DNA from: BS150m-G50 sp964517435
GTDB lineage: Bacteria > CAIWAD01 > BS150m-G50
NCBI GenBank assembly: GCA_964517435.1
Contig: CAZFEC010000004.1
Coordinates: forward strand, 53,708-117,707
Length of the DNA: 64,000 bases
Reading direction: 5' to 3'
A program made the translations under genes and the position numbers. The first letter of the stretch is position 1. Every line of letters begins with the position of its first letter. This document shows, piece by piece, positions 34,348-44,867 of this stretch. Under the pieces are notes generated by a model. The model saw nothing but the letters and a program-made list of their open reading frames with translations. It was not told the DNA's origin and did no database searches.

Positions 34348-35232
34348 CTAGGATCGGGGGTGTGCTTTTCGGTAGATCTCTCTCAATTTCTGGCGTGAAA
34401 GGTGGGTGTACAGCTGGGTGGTCGCCAGCGAAGCGTGGCCCAGCAGTTCCTTGATCGCCAGGATGTCGGCGCCGTTGTCCAGCATGTGGGTGGCGAAACT
34501 GTGGCGCAGGCTGTGCGGCGACAGCTGCTGGCGTCCGCACAGTTCGTAAAGCCGGCGGCTGACCATGTTCTGGATCCAGCGCCTGCTCAAAGGCCGGCCG
34601 AAGCGGTTGAGGAAGAGCCGGTCCGTGGTTTGTCCCTGTTTCAGCAGGTGGCTCTGACGCAGCGGCAGGTAGGCTTCCAGGGCGGTCAGCGCCTGTCTGC
34701 CCACCGGCACCATCCGCTCACGGTTGCCCTTGCCGGTTACGCGCAGGGTCCCGCGGTAGAAATCGCCCAGCTTCAGACCGGCCAGTTCCGAGAGGCGCAT
34801 ACCGGTGGCGTAGAACAACTCGAGGATGGCCAGGTCGCGGATCTGGAAGAAAGTACCGCGGGGAGCGCCGTCCAGCAGTTCGCGCATTTCTTCCTCACTG
34901 AGGTAGGGCGGTAGTTGTTTCGGTTCCCGGACCGGCGCGACGGCGGCGGCGGGATTTATCGCGATCAGTTCCCGCTGGAAGAGAAAACGATAGTAAGCCT
35001 TGATGGCGGCCAGCCGGCGGGCGACGGTGGATCGGCGCAGACCGCTCTGCAGCTGGAAGGCCAGATAGTTGCGAATGACATCACTGTCGGCGGGGTCGGC
35101 CGCGCGATCGTCGGTCCAGGCCAGAAAATGCTGCAGGTCGTGTCGATATGCGGAGAGAGTGTGCTGTGAGCAGCGTTTTTCGTAAAGCAGGTAATCGAGG
35201 AAAGTTTCGACAGAGACGCCGTGTTCCGTCAT
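34348..35232 (-). CDS. xerC: Tyrosine recombinase XerC/XerD family
   Basis: 294-residue site-specific recombinase that resolves chromosome dimers. It has an N-terminal SAM-like core-binding domain (about 1-95). The catalytic residues are Arg in GMRLSELAG (about 145), His-x-x-Arg in HSLRHSFATH (about 238), His in LLGHASLATT and Tyr in YTHLS (about 273). The size and lack of an adjacent element fit a housekeeping Xer protein; C versus D cannot be told apart. Its neighbours are topA and hpf. Confidence 0.93.
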   Translation of the reverse strand: MTEHGVSVETFLDYLLYEKRCSQHTLSAYRHDLQHFLAWTDDRAADPADSDVIRNYLAFQLQSGLRRSTVARRLAAIKAYYRFLFQRELIAINPAAAVAPVREPKQLPPYLSEEEMRELLDGAPRGTFFQIRDLAILELFYATGMRLSELAGLKLGDFYRGTLRVTGKGNRERMVPVGRQALTALEAYLPLRQSHLLKQGQTTDRLFLNRFGRPLSRRWIQNMVSRRLYELCGRQQLSPHSLRHSFATHMLDNGADILAIKELLGHASLATTQLYTHLSRQKLREIYRKAHPRS

Positions 35233-35291
35233 CCAGGGCCTTTCTCCAGAGAGGAGATCAACACCGCCCGTGAGAGGTGTTGCTGTGGTGA

Positions 35292-35336
35292 ATGGTATTT
35301 AAGCAGTGATGGCACATCATCTGCTTGAAATACCAT
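35292..35336. terminator. Long imperfect hairpin between topA and xerC
   Basis: ATGGTATTTAAGCAG (35292-35306) pairs with CTGCTTGAAATACCAT (35321-35336) with a one-base bulge. It lies after the topA stop on the minus strand. There is no clear T-run, so it may be an mRNA-processing or protective structure instead. Confidence 0.5.
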
Positions 35337-35365
35337 CTTGGATGCCGCCTCAGTCGGCATCCAAG
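35337..35365. terminator. 11-bp perfect hairpin downstream of topA
   Basis: CTTGGATGCCG (35337-35347) and CGGCATCCAAG (35355-35365) form a perfect stem with a seven-base loop, 44 bp after the topA stop in the direction of transcription. Confidence 0.6.
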
Positions 35366-35408
35366 TTTAATGTAATCGTAACAGTTGTGAATATCAAGCC
35401 GATTCGGC

Positions 35409-37532
<2,124 letters not shown>

Positions 37533-37667
37533 GCGAGATCCTTCTGTTCAGTACTGGAGGCGCTTCTGGCAGCGCCGGTTACCGCTGGAGGAAATAACGA
37601 TAGCCGGGGAGGGTGCCAATGTCAACATATTTCCGGTGGACGAGATGATTCCATAGCGCCGGTTGTA

Positions 37668-37726
37668 TATAGTATTGTTAGGAAGTAATGGTCGAATCAT
37701 TTCATACTTTCGGTAGCAATACTATA
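37668..37726. repeat. TATAGTATTG inverted-repeat element, copy C
   Basis: TATAGTATTG (37668-37677) and CAATACTATA (37717-37726) enclose 39 bp. The outer repeat matches copies A and B except at the last positions. Located between the divergent topA and 38214 genes. Confidence 0.6.
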
Positions 37727-38103
37727 AACCGATGCTGGATGAGGTATTCAAACGGACATTCATTACGAGCATCGGCATACATGGCGTGAGTATTGACTGC
37801 AGACGATGCGAAATCAAACCCTGCCAACCGGTGAACAGCACCACTGACCATAATTGAACAAAAAGCTCAAAACTCGTTCGTCGTTTTGAATCGAATGGCG
37901 GGGTGCGTCGTCATGATCAAATATGTTGGACGAAATACTATCGAGATAGTGCGAACCGCAGGTGGAATAACACAGTTCAGCCGCAGAAACCGTGTCGAGA
38001 AAATGTACACTTCAGCCAGAAAGAGAACGCCGGAAAAAAACTCCAAGTCGCATAAGTGGCATAATAACTCAATGATATGAAAAATTGTATCTTTCTATTA
38101 TGT

Positions 38104-38119
38104 TGGCACGAGTTTTGCA
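38104..38119 (+). promoter_or_regulatory. Sigma-54 (-24/-12) promoter, perfect consensus
   Basis: TGGCAC (38104-38109), five bases, TTGCA (38115-38119): an exact match to TGGCAC-N5-TTGCW with the invariant GG and GC at correct spacing. The implied transcript starts about 80 bp before the ATG of the T9SS-type protein gene. Confidence 0.8.
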
Positions 38120-38213
38120 AAAATTGTGAGTACACAGCTCATAGATCCGACGGGATCGAAGAAGAAAATTACATTACTGATTACACTTTGGCTTATATGA
38201 TTAGGAGGGACTT

Positions 38214-39179
38214 ATGAAACGTGGATTCGCTCGATGTATGGTAGGAGCATTCATTCTGATTGCTCCATGGGTTATCTACGCTGTTGAGCCGGACATTGAA
38301 GTTCTGGGCGATGCGGTAGAGAACGAAGTTGATGGATCCTGGACCTACAACTACTGGCTGCACAACGCCAACCCCGAATTAACCCGTAACGTATTTGACT
38401 TCTCACTGATGCCGGTTGGAGGTGTTTACTATGTGTATGCACCCATGGACTGGGTCGGCGTTTATTACCCCGATATGCAAACGGTTGAATTCAGCTCCCT
38501 GATCGGTCCGGTACCGGTTCCCCCCAACGATAACATCTTCGGTTTCTTCTACTCCTCCACTCTGGCACCCACAGAGATCGGCTATCTGATCCACGCGGAG
38601 GAGGGAATATGGGAAGGTTGGGTTGTCGGTTCCGAAACCGAGACCGTCATCGCACTGGGTGAATTCACCGCCCAGAACTGCCCGAGCGGTATCAGTCTTC
38701 GCTGGGAGATGCTCGAAGAATACGGAATCGTCGGTTACAAGCTCTATCGCGACAATCAACCTCTGCTGGATAGCTTTATTCCGGCCGCCAACGAATCCGG
38801 CGCCGTCTATTTCTATACGGATGAGACGGTTGCGCACGCTGAATACACCCTGACCCGCTTGCTCCCCTCCGGCGAGGAGAACATTCTGGGCACCGCCATC
38901 TACGAGGGCGGTCCGCTGGCTTTCACCCTGAGTCAGAACTATCCCAACCCGTTTAACCCGACAACGCAGATTTCCTATTCCGTCGCCCGGACCAGCGATG
39001 TGGAGCTCAGCGTTTACAATGTGATCGGCGAGGAAGTAGCCACGCTGGTCGAGGGAGAGGTTGCTCCCGGGACCCATACTGTCAATTTCGATGCTCACGG
39101 TCTGCAGAGCGGTGTCTATTTCTACCGCCTGCGTGTCGGTGAGCAATGGCTTACCAGGAAGATGACCCTGATACAATAG
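38214..39179 (+). CDS. Secreted protein with C-terminal T9SS type A sorting domain
   Basis: 321 residues. A signal peptide covers about 1-23. The first 150 residues are a beta-rich domain of unknown function, followed by an FN3-like stretch (about 155-230) with SLRWEMLEEYGIVGYKLYR. The last 80 residues are a T9SS type A sorting domain (LSQNYPNPFNPTTQISY, then NVIGEEVATLVEG and GVYFYRLRVGEQWLTRKMTLIQ). AGGAGGG lies seven bases before the ATG. It has a perfect sigma-54 promoter upstream and a strong terminator downstream, so it is probably a monocistronic, activator-controlled gene. Cargo role unknown. Confidence 0.88.
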   Translation: MKRGFARCMVGAFILIAPWVIYAVEPDIEVLGDAVENEVDGSWTYNYWLHNANPELTRNVFDFSLMPVGGVYYVYAPMDWVGVYYPDMQTVEFSSLIGPVPVPPNDNIFGFFYSSTLAPTEIGYLIHAEEGIWEGWVVGSETETVIALGEFTAQNCPSGISLRWEMLEEYGIVGYKLYRDNQPLLDSFIPAANESGAVYFYTDETVAHAEYTLTRLLPSGEENILGTAIYEGGPLAFTLSQNYPNPFNPTTQISYSVARTSDVELSVYNVIGEEVATLVEGEVAPGTHTVNFDAHGLQSGVYFYRLRVGEQWLTRKMTLIQ

Positions 39180-39199
39180 TGCCGTTTTCTGTTCGCGTC

Positions 39200-39227
39200 G
39201 GCCCCGTCCGTACGGGCGGGGCCCTTT
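39200..39227 (+). terminator. Rho-independent terminator after the 38214 gene
   Basis: GGCCCCGTCCG-TA-CGGGCGGGGCC stem followed by CTTTT, 20 bp after the stop codon. Confidence 0.85.
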
Positions 39228-39241
39228 TAAACGGTACTATC

Positions 39242-39309
39242 AGCTTAGTTGTATCAGGAATATTAACATGAACGGCTCTATTAGGCTTAGTTGTATCAGG
39301 ATAATTAAA
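39242..39309. repeat. Direct repeats containing CTTAGTTGTATCAGGA
   Basis: Two copies of CTTAGTTGTATCAGGA, starting near 39244 and 39286, each followed by an AT-rich TTAA stretch. The complement CTGATACAA also forms the last codons of the preceding gene (about 39168). The motif differs by one base from the GTGATACA octamer of region 1. Confidence 0.6.
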
Positions 39310-39412
39310 CACGATACCCGGGTGCCGTGCAACGCGGCAACCACCTGAGGTATCGAATTACAGAGTGGCATTGCTCTACTCGTGAATGTAGTGTCGCCCT
39401 CTGTTCGCGTCG

Positions 39413-39444
39413 GCCCTGTCCCGTTCTGCGGGACAGGGTTTTTT
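39413..39444 (+). terminator. Second, duplicated-looking terminator without an upstream gene
   Basis: CCCTGTCCCG-TTCTG-CGGGACAGGG stem followed by TTTTTT. The 20 bases before it (ending CTGTTCGCGTCGGCC) match those before the terminator at 39200, so the pair looks like a duplication whose intervening gene is lost. Together with the repeats at 39242 it fills the 419-bp gap before the next gene. Confidence 0.8.
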
Positions 39445-39598
39445 ATGCCCCGCCTGTCCCCCCGGGATAACCTTAAGAACTGAAGCCAACTTCCCCTTGA
39501 GACACCGCTGCGGTCGTTTTACCTTATGCTCGTAAGTCTGTCGAAATGGACTTGCCGCTGGAAGTACGGGACGTATTGTTTCGACAACGGAGGGAAGG

Positions 39599-42500
39599 AT
39601 GTCCGCACGAAATGAATGGATAAGTATCGCAACCGTCATGGCGGCGGTTCTCCTCGCGATCACCGGCGCCCGGGCGCTGCCGGCGGTGCAGACGGCGACC
39701 GATCCCGATCAGGGGCTGGTGCAGCTGAGCGGTGACTTCGATCCAGCCTCCCGGCCACCGGCACAGTGCGATTTTCACAGCTGGGACAGCCGTCTCGGCA
39801 CCCTCTGGGATTTTGAGGATCCCGACGCGATCGTATCCGGTGCGGCGCTTTCCGAAGTCACCGGCAACACCTTCATCGGCTGGGAACTTAACGACGAGCG
39901 GGTTTCGCTCTACGGCGGCAGCGCCGTGCCGCTCTGGGAGGACCCGGTCGAGAACTGTGACTGGGACGTTATCGTGGACATGGTGCCGGACGGCAGCCTG
40001 ATGGCAGTGGTGGACGGCGCGCTGGTACGGATTTACACGCCGGACTCGCCGGTGCCGACTTGCGAACTCGTCTACTCCACCCAGCCCAACGGCATGGCGC
40101 TGAGTCCCGACGGCGCGCTGGTCTACACGGCACAGAGCTACGATAACGGCGACAGCTCCACCGTCTCCTGCCGGGAGATCGACGGCGGCGACCTGGTCTG
40201 GACCCGCTCTTTTCTGGGCGGTTCGGAGACGCTGGTACTCAGCGGCGACGGCAACCGGCTGCTCTTCACACAGTACGGCGGTCCGTCCAGCGCCCTCTGG
40301 GCTCTGGACACCGCGGCCGGCGCGATTCTCTACCAAGGTCCGAATCGCACTCAGTTCGCGCCGGTTCTGTCACACGACGGCGCGGTGATGGCGCGGGGGG
40401 ACTACTCCGGCTTCCTGTTCGTCTATCTCTTCGATGAGGAGAACGGCACCTACGAGGAGAGTTGGCACTTCCATGTCGGGGGCGGGGGTACCTCCGTCTG
40501 GTGTTGCGGGGTGGCGGTTGCCGCCGACGGGAGCACGATCGCCGTAGGGACGCTGGTCTTCTTTGCCAGCAGCTATGACGGGGAGATCTACCTGTTCAAC
40601 ACCCAGTCGCCGCAACCGCTCTGGGTGTACGAGAATGTGGGAGATGCCGTCGTCGACCTGGACCTGTCGGCTGAGGGCGGGATCCTGGCCGCCGCGAGCT
40701 GGGGCCCGCTTGACCACAGTACGGCTGACTTCCTGCTTTTCCGCCGTGAGAGCGCCTTGCCCATCTACACCATCGACACGCCCGGTTCGATGATGGCGGT
40801 GGACCTGTCGCCCGACGCCAGTCTGTGCGCCGTGGGGGGCAAGGCGGTACACGCCCGCCAGATGGGCAACGGCGGCCTGCTCTTCAGCGTCGAGTCCGAT
40901 CCCGGCGGCGGCAGCCTGGCCGGAAATGTACTCTGTGATGGGGCCGACAGCCAGGCGGGTGCGCGGGTCTCACTGCTGGAACTGGTTGACTTTCTCGCCT
41001 ACACCGACAGTGACGGTGACTATGCCATCGAATATATTCCAACCGGCACCTATACGGCACAAGCATCGCGGATCGGCTACGGTACGGTGACGGCACCGGT
41101 GACGATCTCCGCCGGCGAAACCACGGAACAGGATTTCACCCTCTACGCCAACGGCTGCCCGCCCTCCGGTCTGACCGCCACCCAGGGGGCCGGCCTGGAA
41201 ATCGTGCTGAGCTGGCAGGAACCGCCCACCGACGACTACCTTGGGTTCAACGTCTATCGTAAGCGATATCCACCCGATCCCTACCCGGAGACACCGCTGG
41301 TCACGCTGGAGGCTTCAGAACTGAGCTGGGTCGACACAGAGGTCGCCCCGACCCGCGTCTACTATTATGTCGTCACCAGCATCCTGCCGGGCGACCTGCA
41401 GAGCCCCTTCTCCAATGAAGCCGCCGGCTGGGCCAGCAGCGGTTTCCTGACCGACGAAGTCCCCGTCTGGTACGGACCCGCCCCGGTGATCGACGGGATT
41501 ATCAGCGAGGGGGAATGGGATGACGCCTACCGCCTGGAATGCTCCGATTTCCTCGGCACCTATGACAACAGCGAGGCGCCTGTCGGCTCGGTGCAGGGCT
41601 TCTTCAAGTGTAACGAAGAACTGACGGAGCTGTATGTCGCCTGTTTCAACCTCAACGACACCGTGCTGGAGGACCACGACGAGATCGGTCTCTACATCGA
41701 CGACAACAACGACGGGCATTTCCCGCCCGCCGACCTGTTCGACGATTCGGAGGGTAACTACTGGGCGGCCTACTACGCGAGCGGCTCGGTCATCAAGTAC
41801 CGCCCGCTCTATGACAGCGGCGGCGCGGGAACCGTCTTCTATCTCGATGACCCGCAGATCGCCGTCAGCGTCGACGCCGGTTACCTGGTCTACGAGTTCG
41901 TGCTGCCGCTCGGTGAGGAGGATTGGGAGATCGATCCCGATGCTAACGGTCAATCCGGCTTCTTCAACTTCACGCTGGACGACCCGGACGAGTTCGACGG
42001 CTGGTGGCCGGCCGCTGCCCTCAACCCCTTCGATCCGGGCCAGTACGGCACGCTCACCTTCGGCGCCGAGCCGCAGGTTCCACCGCCGCCCGCCTGGCTC
42101 ACCTGGTTCGCGGCGGAGGGCGGCGTGCTGCTCGCCTGGGAGATGCCGGAACTGAACGACTTCGATCACTTCAACCTCTGGCTGTCGCAGGACGGCGAGT
42201 GGTTCGAACTGCTGCAGGCGACGATCGGAGTGCAGTACTTCTGCGAGCTGAACGACACCGGCACCTACTGGTTCCGCGTCACTACCGTCAACCAGCTCGG
42301 TATGGAATCGGAGCCCTCGGAGACGATCGAGGTCTACTACGACGCGGTGGCGCCGCAGCAGGCCCTGCCGGAGCGCGTGGAGTTGCGGGCCAACTACCCC
42401 AATCCCTTCAACCCGACGACCACGATCGAGTTCACATTGCCACATCCGCAGGAGATCCGGCTCGAGGTTTACAATGTGCTGGGACAGCGGGTGGTGCTGC

Positions 42501-42634
42501 TGGCGGAGGGGGTGCACACTGCGGGGGTGCATCGGGTCCGTTTCAATGGCAGTGAAGCCGCCAGTGGTGTGTATTTGTACCGACTGATTTCTGAAGGCGG
42601 TGCAGTTTCGCGAAAGATGATTCTGGTTCGTTAG
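39599..42634 (+). CDS. Large secreted multidomain protein with T9SS type A sorting domain
   Basis: 1011 residues. Signal peptide about 1-26. Residues about 60-430 form a repetitive beta-propeller-like region (repeats of the type MALSPDGALVYTA, LSLSAEGGILAAASW) resembling WD40/YVTN sheets. About 438-520 is a carboxypeptidase-regulatory-like fold (YTDSDGDYAIEYIPTGTYTA). Next comes an FN3 unit, then about 620-820 a CBM9/DOMON-like domain (VIDGIISEGEWDDAYRLE, DEIGLYIDDNNDG), another FN3 unit, and a T9SS sorting domain from about 930 (LRANYPNPFNPTTTIEFTLP, GVYLYRLISEGGAVSRKMILVR). It has a strong GGAGGGAAGG ribosome-binding site. Possibly a surface carbohydrate-binding or sensory protein. No sigma-54 promoter seen. 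Confidence 0.85.
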   Translation: MSARNEWISIATVMAAVLLAITGARALPAVQTATDPDQGLVQLSGDFDPASRPPAQCDFHSWDSRLGTLWDFEDPDAIVSGAALSEVTGNTFIGWELNDERVSLYGGSAVPLWEDPVENCDWDVIVDMVPDGSLMAVVDGALVRIYTPDSPVPTCELVYSTQPNGMALSPDGALVYTAQSYDNGDSSTVSCREIDGGDLVWTRSFLGGSETLVLSGDGNRLLFTQYGGPSSALWALDTAAGAILYQGPNRTQFAPVLSHDGAVMARGDYSGFLFVYLFDEENGTYEESWHFHVGGGGTSVWCCGVAVAADGSTIAVGTLVFFASSYDGEIYLFNTQSPQPLWVYENVGDAVVDLDLSAEGGILAAASWGPLDHSTADFLLFRRESALPIYTIDTPGSMMAVDLSPDASLCAVGGKAVHARQMGNGGLLFSVESDPGGGSLAGNVLCDGADSQAGARVSLLELVDFLAYTDSDGDYAIEYIPTGTYTAQASRIGYGTVTAPVTISAGETTEQDFTLYANGCPPSGLTATQGAGLEIVLSWQEPPTDDYLGFNVYRKRYPPDPYPETPLVTLEASELSWVDTEVAPTRVYYYVVTSILPGDLQSPFSNEAAGWASSGFLTDEVPVWYGPAPVIDGIISEGEWDDAYRLECSDFLGTYDNSEAPVGSVQGFFKCNEELTELYVACFNLNDTVLEDHDEIGLYIDDNNDGHFPPADLFDDSEGNYWAAYYASGSVIKYRPLYDSGGAGTVFYLDDPQIAVSVDAGYLVYEFVLPLGEEDWEIDPDANGQSGFFNFTLDDPDEFDGWWPAAALNPFDPGQYGTLTFGAEPQVPPPPAWLTWFAAEGGVLLAWEMPELNDFDHFNLWLSQDGEWFELLQATIGVQYFCELNDTGTYWFRVTTVNQLGMESEPSETIEVYYDAVAPQQALPERVELRANYPNPFNPTTTIEFTLPHPQEIRLEVYNVLGQRVVLLAEGVHTAGVHRVRFNGSEAASGVYLYRLISEGGAVSRKMILVR

Positions 42635-42768
42635 ATGTTGTTCTTGATTCAGCGAAACTACTGAGCGTGCCACCGCATACGAAGCTGAAAGCTTCGCTTC
42701 AGGGGTGGCTAAGCCGAAGATGGTGTTGGTGAGGTAATTTGACTATTTCCAGGATCTGCCGATATTAA

Positions 42769-42800
42769 TTGGGAACGCTGACCAGAAGCAGCGTTCCCAA
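42769..42800. terminator. Perfect 12-bp hairpin after the 39599 gene
   Basis: TTGGGAACGCTG / CAGCGTTCCCAA with an eight-base loop. It is directly followed by a second hairpin. No T-run. Confidence 0.55.
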
Positions 42801-42843
42801 TGCCGCTTTGAGCAGACGATATCTCATCGCTGCTCAAGCGGCA
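42801..42843. terminator. Second hairpin directly abutting the first
   Basis: TGCCGCTTTGAGCA pairs with TGCTCAAGCGGCA (one bulge) around a 16-base loop. The two stacked stem-loops lie 30 bp before the PilZ gene and could act as terminator, attenuator or RNA-stability element. Confidence 0.5.
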
Positions 42844-42872
42844 TAATCCTGTGTATAGCGGACCGCTGAACC

Positions 42873-43922
42873 ATGAACAGACCCTGGCACGAAATCGCCG
42901 CTTCCTTCCGCAACCGGATGGAGATCACCATACCGCGCGAAGAGTTCGTCGTGTGGCTGCTGGCGGCGCTGTTCCTCCTGATCGCGAGTTTCTGGCTGGT
43001 CAACTACCTGCGGCAGTGGAAGCAGTTCCGGGAGGCATCGGAGTTTCTCGAGAAATACGAATTGAGCGGCAACCAGCGGCGCCTCATCAATCTTTTCATC
43101 CGCGATTCCTGTCACGGCAAACCGCAGCACATCCAGCAGTCGCTGTCCGCCTTCAATCTCTGGGTCGACCGGAAACTGCGGCAGCGTCAGGAGCTGGGGG
43201 AGGTCGTCACCGCCGGCACCTCCATCGTATTGGATATCAAACGAATCAGAGATTCGGTCTTCTTCAACCAACGCGCACAACGGCCTTTCGCCTCCTCGCG
43301 CGATCTGGAACCGAATCAGACCCTTTCTTTAGAGGTGGCTGGACTGTTGACGGTTTACAACGCCGCCATTGTCGAGCTGGACGATCTCGGTTTGACCCTG
43401 CTGATGACCGGCGGCATCGGTACGCCTCCGGCGTCGGTCGGCACTACCGTCGTCGGGGCGCTGGCCCAGCCGGAGGGGATGTACAATTTCGAGGCGGAGT
43501 ACTTGGGGCCGGTGCCGGGCCAGGCCGGCAGCATCCGGATCAGCCACTCCCGCGACTGGCGGGCCATCCAGCTGCGCGCGCACTACCGTCACCCGGTACA
43601 TCTGCCGGTTGAATTCCGCTACTTCAAGCGGCTGCCGAACGGTGAAGCGATCGTTAAGGAGAGCGAAGGCACCTTGATTGAACTTTCAGGCGGAGGATTC
43701 ACCCTCATTTCGCATCTGCAGAATGTGGAAGGGGGGATGTTCACCTTTGATCTCAACCTGGCGGGGAAATTCCTCGCCCGTCTGACCGGCAACATCACTA
43801 GGCAGTTTTTCGACAAGAGCAGCAGCGACTACACCTCTTTCCACTGCGAATTCGTCGACCTTGACCCCGAGTCCCGCGAGGACATTATCCACTATATTTT
43901 CCAGAAACAGCGGGAGTTGTAG
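42873..43922 (+). CDS. Membrane-anchored PilZ-domain protein (c-di-GMP receptor candidate)
   Basis: 349 residues. One hydrophobic helix (about 26-46), a helical linker, a YcgR_2-like N-terminal beta domain (about 140-215) and a C-terminal PilZ domain (about 225-345). Both c-di-GMP-binding signatures are present: RAHYR (the RxxxR motif, about 232-236) and LIELSGGGF (the D/NxSxxG-type motif with E and S). Such proteins link c-di-GMP to motility, secretion or polysaccharide export. It lies alone between a secretome gene and rfbC (convergent). Confidence 0.87.
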   Translation: MNRPWHEIAASFRNRMEITIPREEFVVWLLAALFLLIASFWLVNYLRQWKQFREASEFLEKYELSGNQRRLINLFIRDSCHGKPQHIQQSLSAFNLWVDRKLRQRQELGEVVTAGTSIVLDIKRIRDSVFFNQRAQRPFASSRDLEPNQTLSLEVAGLLTVYNAAIVELDDLGLTLLMTGGIGTPPASVGTTVVGALAQPEGMYNFEAEYLGPVPGQAGSIRISHSRDWRAIQLRAHYRHPVHLPVEFRYFKRLPNGEAIVKESEGTLIELSGGGFTLISHLQNVEGGMFTFDLNLAGKFLARLTGNITRQFFDKSSSDYTSFHCEFVDLDPESREDIIHYIFQKQREL

Positions 43923-44014
43923 GAATTCGTCGTGGAATTCCAGGGTGCGGGAGTAGAAGACCTGTTCCTGATACCCCGGAATTACGCGATGAATCATTGC
44001 AGGACCGCGGGAGC

Positions 44015-44575
44015 TCACAGGTACTGTCTGAAGACCTCCAGCTCCGTCTCCAGTTCCGCCAGGCGGGGGGCGGCGCGATCCTTTTCCGACAGCAGCGGCT
44101 CCGCCACCGGCCATTCGATCCCGATGGCCGGATCGTTCCACAACAGCGAGCGTTCCCCGGCCGGATCGTAGACATCGGTGGTGAAGTACTCCACTTCGGC
44201 GACGGCGCTGAGCACGCAGAAACCGTGCGCGAAGCCGGGAGGCAGGTAGATCTGTCGCCTGTTCTCCGCGCTCAGACGCATCCCGACCCAGCGCCGGTAG
44301 CTGTCAGAGCCGGGACGCAGGTCAACAGCGACATCCCAGATCTCACCCGCCAGCACCCGCACCAGTTTGCCCTGCGTATGGGTCACCTGGAAGTGGAGGC
44401 CGCGCAGCGTGTCCTGCACTGAACGGGAATGGTTCAACTGCCGGAACCGCTCCTCGATTCCCGCCGCGTGGAAAGCATCCTCCCGCCAGGCTTCGAAGAA
44501 AAAACCGCGGCCATCCTCCCAGACCCTGGGCTGTATCAGTTTAACGGCTGCGATTGCGGTGGGGGTGATCTCCAT
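44015..44575 (-). CDS. rfbC: dTDP-4-dehydrorhamnose 3,5-epimerase (RmlC)
   Basis: 186 residues, normal for RmlC. Conserved NHSRSVQDTLRGLHFQ holds the catalytic His61, with LVRVLAGEIWDVAVDLR, YLPPGFAHGF and VEYFTTDVYDP after it. It makes dTDP-L-rhamnose precursors for surface glycans. I chose ATG 44575, preceded by GAGGAAG; the longer upstream reading adds non-homologous residues. rfbA, rfbB and rfbD are not nearby. Confidence 0.95.
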   Translation of the reverse strand: MEITPTAIAAVKLIQPRVWEDGRGFFFEAWREDAFHAAGIEERFRQLNHSRSVQDTLRGLHFQVTHTQGKLVRVLAGEIWDVAVDLRPGSDSYRRWVGMRLSAENRRQIYLPPGFAHGFCVLSAVAEVEYFTTDVYDPAGERSLLWNDPAIGIEWPVAEPLLSEKDRAAPRLAELETELEVFRQYL

Positions 44576-44794
44576 GACTTCCTCAGGCTGGATCTGGTTA
44601 TGTTCTTGAAATCTAACGAATGACGACGAAAAAACAGCAAGAAACATCGCTAAATCACGATCTCACAGCATCTTATCGGGGTCGGACCACGATAGCATCA
44701 ATAATATCAATATGATAATCGCATCAACAGGCAAAAACAGAGATCGAACTGTTGTTTTTTCAGAGATTAACTCAACCAATATAGGCCCCGGATG

Positions 44795-44835
44795 AAAAAA
44801 GCCACCCCGCCGCGAAGACGGAGTGGCTTTTTATG
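44795..44835 (-). terminator. Rho-independent terminator after the first C25 peptidase gene
   Basis: Read on the minus strand, AAAAAGCCACTCCG pairs with CGGGGTGGCTTTTTT around a GC-rich loop, ending in six T. It lies 33 bp after the stop of the gene at 44868-48353. Confidence 0.85.
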
Positions 44836-44867
44836 TAAACCGGTATGAAACCGGAGTAAGCCCCAGG

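Larger units (their letters stand above)
37533..38213. other. AT-rich intergenic region between topA and a secreted-protein gene
   Basis: Divergent 681-bp gap. It holds inverted-repeat copy C (37668-37726), another GAAATACTA at about 37932-37940 within a small palindrome (ACTATCGAGATAGT), and the sigma-54-type promoter at 38104. A 64-codon open stretch at 37886-38080 has no ribosome-binding site or recognisable protein character. I see no other gene. Confidence 0.7.

Noticed and set aside
37886..38080. 64-codon plus-strand frame
   Set aside because: No ribosome-binding site, unusual composition, lies in AT-rich promoter region of the 38214 gene.
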